DNA from: Oerskovia enterophila
Lineage (GTDB): Bacteria; Actinomycetota; Actinomycetes; Actinomycetales; Cellulomonadaceae
Length of the DNA stretch: 64,000 bases
NCBI RefSeq assembly: GCF_001692445.1
Contig: NZ_MAQA01000001.1
Span: forward strand, 62,001-126,000
Reading direction: 5' to 3'
The notes under the pieces were generated by a model. It did not search any database. It was given only the letters and a program-made list of their open reading frames with translations, and was not told the DNA's origin. This document shows positions 51,589 through 58,972 of this stretch, in pieces. A program made the translations under genes and the position numbers. The first letter of the stretch is position 1. Every line of letters begins with the position of its first letter.

Positions 51589-52038
51589 GTGAACGCGCTC
51601 AGCACCGAAGCAACCAATTTCGGGTGGTTGCTCGACAACTTCGTGCGGACCGTCCCGGGAAGTCGGCACACCCTGGTGGTGTCTGCGGACGGCCTGCTCA
51701 TGGCGATGTCCGACCAGCTGGACCGCACGAGCGGTGACCAGCTCGCCGCGATCGTGTCCGGCATGTCCAGCCTGACCCGCGGGGCCGCACGTCAGCTCAA
51801 CGGGGGCAACGTCCGTCAGTCGATCGTCGAGATGGACAACGGCTTCCTCTTCCTCATGAACGTGTCGAACGGATCGGTCCTCGGCGTCGTCGCCGAGTCC
51901 ACGTGCGACATCGGCCTGATCGGCTACGAGATGGCGCTTCTCGTCTCCCGGACCGAGGCGACCCTGACGCCTCAGTTGATCTCGGAGATGCGCGGTAGCC
52001 TGCCTGTTGACGGAGCAACACGAGCCCCGGTGGGATGA
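51589..52038 (+). CDS. cvnB: Roadblock/LC7 domain protein of the conservon (CvnB)
   Basis: A 149-residue Roadblock/LC7 protein: NFGWLLDNFVRTVPGSRHTL, VVSADGLLMAMSDQLDR and QLAAIVSGMSSLTRGAARQL are near-invariant in CvnB proteins. By analogy with MglB it should modulate the partner GTPase CvnD. GTG start at 51589 with GGAGGAA upstream. Confidence 0.95.
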   Translation: MNALSTEATNFGWLLDNFVRTVPGSRHTLVVSADGLLMAMSDQLDRTSGDQLAAIVSGMSSLTRGAARQLNGGNVRQSIVEMDNGFLFLMNVSNGSVLGVVAESTCDIGLIGYEMALLVSRTEATLTPQLISEMRGSLPVDGATRAPVG

Positions 52039-52048
52039 GGTTAGGTCG

Positions 52049-52465
52049 ATGACGAACGCACCTTTTGGCAGCTTGGGAGCGCACAGCTCGGACTCGTACG
52101 AGGCCGCGACGGTCCGTCCGTACGCGGTGACCGGCGGACGTGTCCGTTCGGCGACCTCGGACCTCCCGCTCGAGGCCCTCGTCGAGGTGATGCCGGGTGC
52201 TGTGAACAGCTACGGCCTGCCTCCTGAGAAGCGCGCGATCCTCCAGCACGCTGCTCACAACTACGTGTCGATCGCCGAGCTCTCAGCGCTTCTGCGGATG
52301 CCCCTCGGCGTCACCCGCATCCTCGTCGCCGACCTCGCCGAGGACAACTACCTGACGGTTCACACGTCGACACCGTTGAACGTCCACACCGGCCACGGCG
52401 GCAGCAACTCGGGACTGTCCCTGAGCATCTTGGAGAGTGTTCTCAATGGCATTTCCACCCTCTGA
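52049..52465 (+). CDS. cvnC: DUF742 protein of the conservon (CvnC)
   Basis: A 138-residue protein with the DUF742 winged-helix-like domain. RPYAVTGGRVRS, the invariant VRPYxxTGGR-type opening, is followed by YGLPPEKRAILQHA, VSIAELSALLRMPLGVTRIL and VADLAEDNYLTVH. It may link the kinase-like CvnA to the GTPase. ATG 52049 with GAGG eight bases upstream is preferred over the TTG at 52007. The end overlaps the cvnD start by 20 bases. Confidence 0.93.
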   Translation: MTNAPFGSLGAHSSDSYEAATVRPYAVTGGRVRSATSDLPLEALVEVMPGAVNSYGLPPEKRAILQHAAHNYVSIAELSALLRMPLGVTRILVADLAEDNYLTVHTSTPLNVHTGHGGSNSGLSLSILESVLNGISTL

Positions 52466-53393
52466 CGCTGCCTCGGCCGGTCAGCCGCAGCCCGGCGCCG
52501 GCCCGGCCGTCGCGAGCCCGTCGTGGGCTCCGGTCGCGCCCGGCGGCGGTGCTCCCAGCGTGCAGGCTCCCGCCGCGCAGTCGCCGGCCCCGGTCCGCCA
52601 GAGCGTCCTGAGCCCTCAGGCCGCTACGGCAACGACGCCCTCTCCGCAGACCCCTGCCCCGGTCGCTGCGCAGCAGGCCCCGACGGTCCACCAGACGCCG
52701 CCCGTGCAGCAGGCTCCCGCCCCCGCGGCCCAGCAGCCGGTGCCGGCTCAGCAGGTGGCCGCTCAGCCGGTGCCCGCTCAGCCCGTGGCCGCCCCTGCAG
52801 CGGCTCCCGCAGCCGCCCCCCAGGCGACGCGGACCGCGCCGACGGTGGTCAAGATCGTCGTCGCGGGCGGCTTCGCCGTGGGCAAGACGACCTTCATCGG
52901 GTCCATCTCGGACATCGAGCCGCTCAACACCGAGGCCGCGATGACGGAGCACTCGGTGGGGGTCGACGACGCGGGTGGCGTGAGCGACCGCAAGATGACG
53001 ACCACGGTCGCGATGGACTTCGGTCGTATCGAGCTCCCGGGCTCGCTGTGGCTCTACCTGTTCGGCACGCCGGGCCAGGACCGCTTCCTCTTCATGTGGG
53101 ACGACCTGGTGCGCGGCGCGATCGGCGCCGTGGTGCTCGTGGACACGGACCGCCTGGAGCAGTGCTTCCCGGCGATCGACTACTTCGAGTCGCGTGGCAT
53201 CCCGTTCGTCGTCGGCGTCAACTGCTTCGACGGCGTCGCCAAGCACAAGCTCGAGGACGTCCGTGAGGCGCTGCAGATCCCCGCGCACGTGCCCATGCTC
53301 TACACCGACGCGCGTTCGCGTGCGGCGACCAAGCAGACGCTGATCTCGCTCGTCCAGCTCGCGATGCGCCAGCTGCGCTCGGGCGCGGCCTGA
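52446..53393 (+). CDS. cvnD: Small GTPase-like ATP/GTP-binding protein of the conservon (CvnD)
   Basis: A 315-residue protein. The C-terminal ~190 residues are the Ras-like CvnD domain: P-loop VVAGGFAVGKTTFIGSIS near residue 140, G3-like LFGTPGQDRFLFMWDDLVRG, and GVNCFDG in place of NKxD. Unlike most CvnD proteins (~200 residues) it carries a ~125-residue Pro/Ala/Gln-rich N-terminal extension similar in composition to the CvnA tail. Overlaps cvnC. Confidence 0.93.
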   Translation: MAFPPSDAASAGQPQPGAGPAVASPSWAPVAPGGGAPSVQAPAAQSPAPVRQSVLSPQAATATTPSPQTPAPVAAQQAPTVHQTPPVQQAPAPAAQQPVPAQQVAAQPVPAQPVAAPAAAPAAAPQATRTAPTVVKIVVAGGFAVGKTTFIGSISDIEPLNTEAAMTEHSVGVDDAGGVSDRKMTTTVAMDFGRIELPGSLWLYLFGTPGQDRFLFMWDDLVRGAIGAVVLVDTDRLEQCFPAIDYFESRGIPFVVGVNCFDGVAKHKLEDVREALQIPAHVPMLYTDARSRAATKQTLISLVQLAMRQLRSGAA

Positions 53394-53433
53394 CGCATTC
53401 CTCGCGCGGGCCGGACAGCCCGACGATCGCTTG

Positions 53434-53463
53434 CGGCGGCGGGTCCCCTCCCAGGGTGACCCG
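53434..53463 (+). terminator. Hairpin terminator after the conservon
   Basis: CGGCGGGTC (53434-53442) and GACCCGCCG (53455-53463) pair perfectly around CCCTCCCAGGGT, 40 bases past the cvnD stop. Confidence 0.75.
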
Positions 53464-53587
53464 CCGTCGTCGTGCCGGGGCGAGGGCAGCGCGACCGTGC
53501 CCACCGGTGGTCGCGCCGGGGCCCGGTCGGTGCCGGTCAGCGCCGGCAGGTGCCCGGACGTGCCAGAATGTGCGTCGGAGCATCCCA

Positions 53588-53675
53588 GGAGGGCTGACAG
53601 AGCGGCCTAATGTGACGGTCTTGAAAACCGTTGTTGCGCAAGCAACCGGGGGTTCGAATCCCTCGCCCTCCGCCA
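53588..53675 (+). tRNA. tRNA-Ser, anticodon UGA
   Basis: Acceptor GGAGGGC (53588-53594) pairs with GCCCTCC (53665-53671). The anticodon stem ACGGT/ACCGT encloses the loop CTTGAAA with anticodon TGA at 53622-53624. A long class II variable arm and GGTTCGAATCC T-arm are present. CCA is encoded. Reads UCA and related serine codons. Confidence 0.97.
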
Positions 53676-53679
53676 CCGG

Positions 53680-53719
53680 CGAGAGGCCCCGGACCGCACG
53701 TGCGGTCCGGGGCCTCTCG
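53680..53719 (+). terminator. 40-bp perfect palindrome, terminator of tRNA-Ser(UGA)
   Basis: The left half CGAGAGGCCCCGGACCGCAC is followed directly by its exact reverse complement, four bases after the tRNA. With no spare loop bases it is a stronger hairpin than usual. Confidence 0.85.
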
Positions 53720-53819
53720 TCGTCTCACGGGCTCGGTGGCGCGCGGGACACGTGGACCGGACCGTCTCACCGGGTCGCCCGTGGGTGCACCGGGGGGACG
53801 GACGGGACATCATGACGGG

Positions 53820-55091
53820 GTGACAGCAGAAGCGACCGACGAGCCGGGCCTGGGGCCGAGCGAGCTCGTCCGACAGTCCGGCACGGTTCTGCGGGTCGGG
53901 CGCCTCGCGCTCTCCGCGGGGACCGGCAGCTACCGCGTGAAGTCCCACATGACACGGGTGGGGCGGGCGCTGGGGCTGGACCGTACCGCTGCCCACGTGA
54001 CGCTCACCGAGATCACCGCGACGTCCTACCGCGACCGGAACTTCCGCACCGAGGTCTCCGAGGTCCGTGCGGTCGGCATCAACTCGGACCGCCTGTCGGA
54101 GCTCGAGTCGTACGTCGGGGACCTGCCCGAGCACGTCACGGCCGCCGAGGTCGACGCGGAGCTCCAACGGATCGCCGCCAAGCCCTTGCTCTACGGTGCG
54201 TTCCTCAACGCCCTGTGGGCAGCGATCGCATGTGCGGCGTTCGCGTTCCTCAACAACGGTGGCGTGATCGAGTGCGGCGCGGTGTTCGTCGGCGCGTTCC
54301 TGGGGCAGATGGTGCGCCGGGCCATGTTGCACAAGGGGATCAACCAGTTCGGCACGACCATGCTCGCGGCGACCGTGGCGGCGTCCGCATACCTGCTGGT
54401 CGTCCTGGCCTTCGAGAACGTGCTGGGGCTCTCTGGCGGGCACGAGGCCGGCTACGTGTCCGCGGTCCTGTTCCTGGTGCCCGGGTTCGCGCTCGTGACG
54501 GCGGCTCTCGACCTGGCCAAGCTGGACTTCTCGGCCGGGATCGCACGCATGACCTACGCGCTGATGATCCTGGCGTCGGCGGCCCTCGCGGTGTGGGCCG
54601 TGTCCGCGATCGCGGGCCTGCAGCCGGACCGGCTGCCGCCGCCTGCGCTCGACGACACGCTGTTCCTCGCGCTCCGGCTCCTGGCCAGCTTCGCGGGCGT
54701 CCTCGGCTTCGCGCTGATGTTCAACAGCCCCTGGAAGATGGCAGTGGGCGCGGCGTCGATCGGCATGGTCGCCAACGTGGGTCGTCTCCTGATGATCGAC
54801 GCGGGCTTCGCGTCGCAGGCCGCCGCTGCGGCGACCGCGCTCGTCGTCGGCGTCCTCGCGGCCTACATCGCCCCGGCGATGAACGTTCCCCGCATCACGC
54901 TGTCCGTGCCCGCCGTGGTGATCATGGTGCCCGGAGTCACGGCGTACCGGGCGGTGTACCAGTTCAACAGCGGGGCCACGGTCGACGCGCTGGCCTCGAC
55001 CGTGGAGGCCGGGCTCGTCATCATCGCGCTGTCGATCGGGCTCGCGGTCGCGCGCATGCTCACCGACAAGAACTGGACGTTCGAGCGGTAG
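53820..55091 (+). CDS. Threonine/serine exporter, ThrE family
   Basis: A 423-residue protein with both ThrE halves in one chain. The soluble DUF1212 N-terminus has LRVGRLALSAGTGSYRVKSHM and HVTLTEITATSYRDRNFRTE. About ten helices follow, containing FLVPGFALVTAALDLAKLDF and VPAVVIMVPGVTAYRAVYQF. ThrE of Corynebacterium exports threonine and serine. GTG at 53820 is chosen because CATCAT lies six bases upstream; the frame is open farther back but runs through the tRNA. Adjacent to tRNA-Ser. Confidence 0.9.
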   Translation: MTAEATDEPGLGPSELVRQSGTVLRVGRLALSAGTGSYRVKSHMTRVGRALGLDRTAAHVTLTEITATSYRDRNFRTEVSEVRAVGINSDRLSELESYVGDLPEHVTAAEVDAELQRIAAKPLLYGAFLNALWAAIACAAFAFLNNGGVIECGAVFVGAFLGQMVRRAMLHKGINQFGTTMLAATVAASAYLLVVLAFENVLGLSGGHEAGYVSAVLFLVPGFALVTAALDLAKLDFSAGIARMTYALMILASAALAVWAVSAIAGLQPDRLPPPALDDTLFLALRLLASFAGVLGFALMFNSPWKMAVGAASIGMVANVGRLLMIDAGFASQAAAAATALVVGVLAAYIAPAMNVPRITLSVPAVVIMVPGVTAYRAVYQFNSGATVDALASTVEAGLVIIALSIGLAVARMLTDKNWTFER

Positions 55092-55137
55092 GTGCCCGAG
55101 TCGGCCCGATTGCTTCACAGGTCTCTCACCCGGCTCG

Positions 55138-55167
55138 TTGCACCGAGTGCATCGATGCACTTAGCGT
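55138..55167 (+). promoter_or_regulatory. Promoter with a TetR-type operator filling the spacer
   Basis: -35 TTGCAC (55138-55143) and -10 TAGCGT (55162-55167) are 18 bases apart. The perfect 16-bp palindrome AGTGCATCGATGCACT (55146-55161) lies entirely in the spacer, and the ATG follows the -10 by six bases. Binding there would block both the TetR gene and the downstream MMPL gene. Confidence 0.75.
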
Positions 55168-55173
55168 AGGAAC

Positions 55174-55830
55174 ATGTCCCTCGCCACCGGAGATCGTCGT
55201 GCTGCCCTCAAGGCGCGCCACCGGCGCGCGATCGTGGACGCAGCGGCCGCCCTGATCGGCGAGTCGGGCGGCACGGCCTTCTCGGTCGACGAGCTCGCGT
55301 CACGGGCGGACGTCTCGCGACGCACGGTCTTCAACCACTTCGCCTCGCTCGACGACGTCGTGACCGAGGTCTGCAGCGAGGTCGTCGGTGCGGCGCTCGG
55401 CCGCCTCGACGCGCTCTCGACCAGCGCGGACCCCGCCCACGCGGACGCCGCGCTGCTCGACGAGGTCGCCGACGCCCTGCGGGCGACCGACTTCGTGACC
55501 CCGCTGACCTACCTGACGCGGGTCCTCGGGGACGAGGGCGGCCCCTCTCCCCGCCGCGCGTTGACCCTCATCAAGGTGTTCGCCGAGGTCAGCACGCGCC
55601 TCACGACAGGACTGGCCTCGAGCCACCCCGAGGCCGACCCGTTCGACGTCGAGCTGCTCGTCGGCTCGGTCATGAGCGGGCTCATCGTGATCTATCTCCA
55701 CTGGGTCGAGGTCACGGGGGCGGTCGACGACGTCGACTCCCGCGAGACCTGGTCGGCCCTCCTCGAACGGCTCCTCGACGCGACACGGACCGGGCACGCC
55801 TCGGTCGCGTCGTCGCGCCGCACCCACTGA
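55174..55830 (+). CDS. TetR family transcriptional regulator of the MMPL transporter
   Basis: A 218-residue regulator. The DNA-binding domain spans residues ~10-58 with RRAIVDAAAALIGESGGTAF and the recognition region VDELASRADVSRRTVFNHFA. The C-terminal ligand domain is helical and unassigned. It starts leaderless from a promoter whose spacer is a palindrome, which indicates autorepression. The MMPL gene begins 41 bases downstream. Confidence 0.9.
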   Translation: MSLATGDRRAALKARHRRAIVDAAAALIGESGGTAFSVDELASRADVSRRTVFNHFASLDDVVTEVCSEVVGAALGRLDALSTSADPAHADAALLDEVADALRATDFVTPLTYLTRVLGDEGGPSPRRALTLIKVFAEVSTRLTTGLASSHPEADPFDVELLVGSVMSGLIVIYLHWVEVTGAVDDVDSRETWSALLERLLDATRTGHASVASSRRTH

Positions 55831-55871
55831 CTCCTGTTCACCGCGTACTCGCGCGCAACCGAAGGACTCTC

Positions 55872-58511
55872 ATGGCTGAATTCCTCTATCGCGTCGGCCG
55901 CTGGTCGGCGCGCCGAGCCCGGACGGTCGTCGTCTCGTGGCTCGCGATCCTCGTCGTGGCGGGCGTCGCGTTCGCGCTCGGCGCCGGCACGCTCGCGACC
56001 ACGTTCTCGATCCCCGGCACCCCGACGGCCGAGGTCACCGACCGCCTCCAGAGCGACTTCCCCGACGCCTCGGGCGGTACGGGCACCGTCGTGGTCCAGA
56101 CCGAGGACGGCGAGCCCTTCACGGCCGAGCAGGAAGAGGCCGTCGCCGGGCTGGTCGCCGAGGCCGCTGCGGTCGACGGCGTCACCACGGTCATGGACCC
56201 GTTCCAGACCGAGGCGGACCGTGCGGCGCAGGCGCAGCAGGTCGAGTCGGGCCGTACCCAGATCGAGGACGGCCGGGCGCAGCTCGACGCCGGGCAGGCG
56301 CAGCTCGACGCGGGTCGTGAGCAGCTCGAGGGGGGCCAGGCTCAGCTCGACGCCGCGCGCGCCCAGGCGGAGGCCGCGGGCATGCTCGCGCAGGTCCAGC
56401 CGCAGCTCGACGCTCAGCAGTCCGCTCTCGACGAGGGGCTCGCGGCGCTCGACACGCAGCAGACGACGCTCGACGACGGCCGCGCGACGCTCGAGGAGCA
56501 GGAGGCCCAGCTCGAGCAGGGGGCCGCGCTCCTCGACATGGCCTCGGAGATCCGCATGGTCTCGGAGGACGGCAGCGCGGCGATCGTCATGGTCTCGTTC
56601 GCCGACCCGCAGATGGAGATCCCGCAGGAGACCAAGGACGCGCTCGTCGACGTCTTCGCGGACGCTCCCGAGGGGCTGCAGATCGACCTCTCGTCCGACA
56701 TGACCATGGGCGCACCGAGCATCATCGGCGCCGGCGAGATCGTGGGCCTCCTGGTCGCCGCTGTCGTCCTGGTCATCATGCTCGGCACGCTCATCGGTGC
56801 GGGCCTGCCGATCCTCACGGCTCTCATCGGCGTGGGCATCGGCGCGCTGGGGGCGCTGTCCCTGTCCGGCGTCGTCGAGATGGCGTCCGTGACCCCCGTG
56901 CTCGGGCTCATGCTGGGCCTGGCCGTCGGCATCGACTACTCGCTCTTCATCGTCAACCGGCACCGCCGCCAGCTCAAGGCGGGCGACGAGCTGCACGAGT
57001 CGATCGCGCTCGCGAACGGGACCTCGGGCAACGCCGTGGTGTTCGCGGGGACCACGGTGCTCGTGGCGCTGCTGGCCCTCAACGTCACGGGCATCCCGTT
57101 CCTGGGGCTCATGGGCACGGTCGGCGCGCTGTGCATCGCGATCGCGGTGCTCATCGCGGTCACGCTCACCCCCGCCCTGCTGGGCCTCGTGGGTCTGCGC
57201 ATCCTCAGCACGAAGGAGCGCGCGCAGCTCGAGTCGAGCACGGGGACCGGGGGAGCGGCTGTCGCGGCCCCCGCCGCAGCCTCTGCGACCCCCGTCCGTC
57301 CCATGTCGACCGGGTGGGCCGTCGTGCGCGTCGTCGTCGGTGTCGCAGGGCTCCTGCTCGTCGCGCTGCCGGCGCTCGACCTCCGGGTGAACCTGCCCGA
57401 CGGCTCGACCGAGCCGCACGACTCCTCGCAGTACCAGGCGTACGCGACCCTGGCCGAGAAGTTCGGCGAGGGCCAGAACGGGACGTTGCTCGTGGTGGCC
57501 GACCTGCCGGCCGTCGAGGCAGGGTCTGAGGCCGAGGCTGCTGTCGACTCGATGACGGCCCAGGTGGAGATCGCCCAGGTGCTGTTCGACCAGGAGGACG
57601 TCGTGGCGGTCGCGCCGATCGGCACGTCCGAGGACGGCACGGTCGCCGCGTTCCAGGTGGTGCCCCGCGAGGGACCCACGAGCGAGTCGACCGAGGAGCT
57701 CGTGCACACGCTGCGCGACATGTCGCCCATCGACGGGACGTACGAGATCGGGGTGGCCGGCTCGGCGAGCGGCAACGTCGACATCTCGGAGAAGCTCGAG
57801 TCCGCGCTGCCGGTCTACCTCGCGGTGGTCGTCGGCCTCTCGCTCATCATCCTGGTCCTGGTGTTCCGGTCGATCTTCGTGCCGGTCATCGCGACGCTCG
57901 GCTTCATCCTGTCGTACTTCGCGGCGCTCGGTGGGGTCGTCGCGATCTACCAGTGGGGCTGGCTGAGCGGTGTGTTCGGCGTCGAGAGCCCGGGCCCGAT
58001 CCTGAACTTCCTGCCGACCATCCTGGTCGGGATCCTGTTCGGGCTCGCGATGGACTACATGCTCTTCCTCGGCTCGGGCATGCGTGAGGCGTACGCCCAC
58101 GGTGCGCCCGCGCGGATCGCGGTCGTGCAGGGCGTCCGGGCAGGGCGCTCGGTCGTGACCGCGGCGGCGATCATCATGATCGCGGTGTTCGGCGGGTTCA
58201 TCTTCTCGCACAGCGCGATGATCCGGCCGATCGGGTTCGCGCTCGCGTTCGGCGTGCTCGTGGACGCGTTCGTCGTGCGGATGATGCTCGTGCCCGCGCT
58301 CATGCACCTCGCGGGCGACAAGGCGTGGTGGCTGCCGCGCTGGCTCGACAAGATCCTGCCCGACGTCGACGTCGAGGGGGCCTCGCTCGAGCGGCGCCAC
58401 CCGCACGCGCACCCAGCGGCGAAGGACCCGGCCGAGGGCGCTGCCGACCCCGCGGAGGGCGCCGAGCGGGACGGTGACGTCGAGAAGGACGAGGTGCCCG
58501 CGCGGGGCTGA
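55872..58511 (+). CDS. MMPL-type RND family transporter with an extracytoplasmic coiled-coil insert
   Basis: An 879-residue transporter with about twelve helices in two MMPL halves. Half 1 has GLMLGLAVGIDYSLFIVNRH and half 2 has FLPTILVGILFGLAMDYMLF, the central proton-relay helices. After helix 1 residues ~117-222 form a coiled coil of Gln/Asp/Leu heptads (QLDAGQAQLDAGREQLEGGQ), a feature of some actinobacterial MMPLs and YhgE-like proteins. Probably exports a lipid or drug; repressed by the upstream TetR. The C-terminal ~40 residues are charged. A hairpin terminator follows. Confidence 0.9.
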   Translation: MAEFLYRVGRWSARRARTVVVSWLAILVVAGVAFALGAGTLATTFSIPGTPTAEVTDRLQSDFPDASGGTGTVVVQTEDGEPFTAEQEEAVAGLVAEAAAVDGVTTVMDPFQTEADRAAQAQQVESGRTQIEDGRAQLDAGQAQLDAGREQLEGGQAQLDAARAQAEAAGMLAQVQPQLDAQQSALDEGLAALDTQQTTLDDGRATLEEQEAQLEQGAALLDMASEIRMVSEDGSAAIVMVSFADPQMEIPQETKDALVDVFADAPEGLQIDLSSDMTMGAPSIIGAGEIVGLLVAAVVLVIMLGTLIGAGLPILTALIGVGIGALGALSLSGVVEMASVTPVLGLMLGLAVGIDYSLFIVNRHRRQLKAGDELHESIALANGTSGNAVVFAGTTVLVALLALNVTGIPFLGLMGTVGALCIAIAVLIAVTLTPALLGLVGLRILSTKERAQLESSTGTGGAAVAAPAAASATPVRPMSTGWAVVRVVVGVAGLLLVALPALDLRVNLPDGSTEPHDSSQYQAYATLAEKFGEGQNGTLLVVADLPAVEAGSEAEAAVDSMTAQVEIAQVLFDQEDVVAVAPIGTSEDGTVAAFQVVPREGPTSESTEELVHTLRDMSPIDGTYEIGVAGSASGNVDISEKLESALPVYLAVVVGLSLIILVLVFRSIFVPVIATLGFILSYFAALGGVVAIYQWGWLSGVFGVESPGPILNFLPTILVGILFGLAMDYMLFLGSGMREAYAHGAPARIAVVQGVRAGRSVVTAAAIIMIAVFGGFIFSHSAMIRPIGFALAFGVLVDAFVVRMMLVPALMHLAGDKAWWLPRWLDKILPDVDVEGASLERRHPHAHPAAKDPAEGAADPAEGAERDGDVEKDEVPARG

Positions 58512-58530
58512 CGCTTCGCGACCAGGGCAC

Positions 58531-58567
58531 CGGAGCCGCTCTCCTCGCGACGAGGAGGGCGGCTCCG
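58531..58567 (+). terminator. Hairpin terminator after the MMPL gene
   Basis: CGGAGCCGC (58531-58539) pairs with GCGGCTCCG (58559-58567), with a second stem CTCCTCG-CGA-CGAGGAG inside. Confidence 0.8.
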
Positions 58568-58703
58568 CTCGTTCCCGGACTCCGGGCAGCGCTGTTCGGA
58601 CGGGCGGCCGGGACGTGCTCGGAGGGGTCTCGGCGACCGCGTTTTGCTCCGCGGTGCCGGGAGAAGGTAGCCTTGCGACGCTCGGTGCCTAGCATCCGAG
58701 CAA

Positions 58704-58792
58704 GGAGACGTCGCATAGCCAGGTCTAGTGCGCCACCCTGCTAAGGTGGTAACGGGGCAACCCGTTCGAGGGTTCGAATCCCTCCGTCTCCG
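58704..58792 (+). tRNA. tRNA-Ser, anticodon GCU
   Basis: Acceptor GGAGACG (58704-58710) pairs with CGTCTCC (58785-58791). The anticodon stem CCACC/GGTGG encloses CTGCTAA with anticodon GCT at 58740-58742. Long variable arm and GGTTCGAATCC T-arm. The 3' CCA is not encoded, unlike in the other tRNA-Ser here. Reads AGC/AGU. Confidence 0.96.
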
Positions 58793-58798
58793 CTCAGG

Positions 58799-58831
58799 AA
58801 GGTCCCGGCTGCGTCAGGCCCGGGGCCTTTT
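58799..58831 (+). terminator. Terminator of tRNA-Ser(GCU)
   Basis: AAGGTCCCGG and CCCGGGGCCTT pair with one bulge, followed by a short T-run (TTTTCT), the only terminator in the window with one. Confidence 0.75.
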
Positions 58832-58918
58832 CTGTCGCCCGTGATTCGACCGGCCGCCCAGCGCGCAGAGGCCCACCACTGCGGCCCGCGCGCCCACCCC
58901 GCCCCGCTCGTGCGGAAC

Positions 58919-58952
58919 GCCCGACGACGGAGCGCACGCCCCGCCGTCGGGC
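58919..58952 (-). terminator. Terminator of the MacB-like ABC operon
   Basis: GCCCGACG (58919-58926) and CGTCGGGC (58945-58952) pair, with CGG/CCG continuing inside. It lies about 20 bases past the permease stop and resembles the pgm terminator. Confidence 0.65.
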
Positions 58953-58972
58953 ACCCGCAGGCGCAGCTCGGC

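Noticed and set aside
53631-53819. Longer N-terminus for the ThrE-family gene starting at 53631
   Set aside because: That frame would start inside tRNA-Ser and run through its terminator. The GTG at 53820 has a correctly spaced -10.
53588-58792. Genomic island integrated at a tRNA-Ser gene
   Set aside because: Both tRNAs are intact, no integrase is present and no tRNA 3' end is duplicated nearby.
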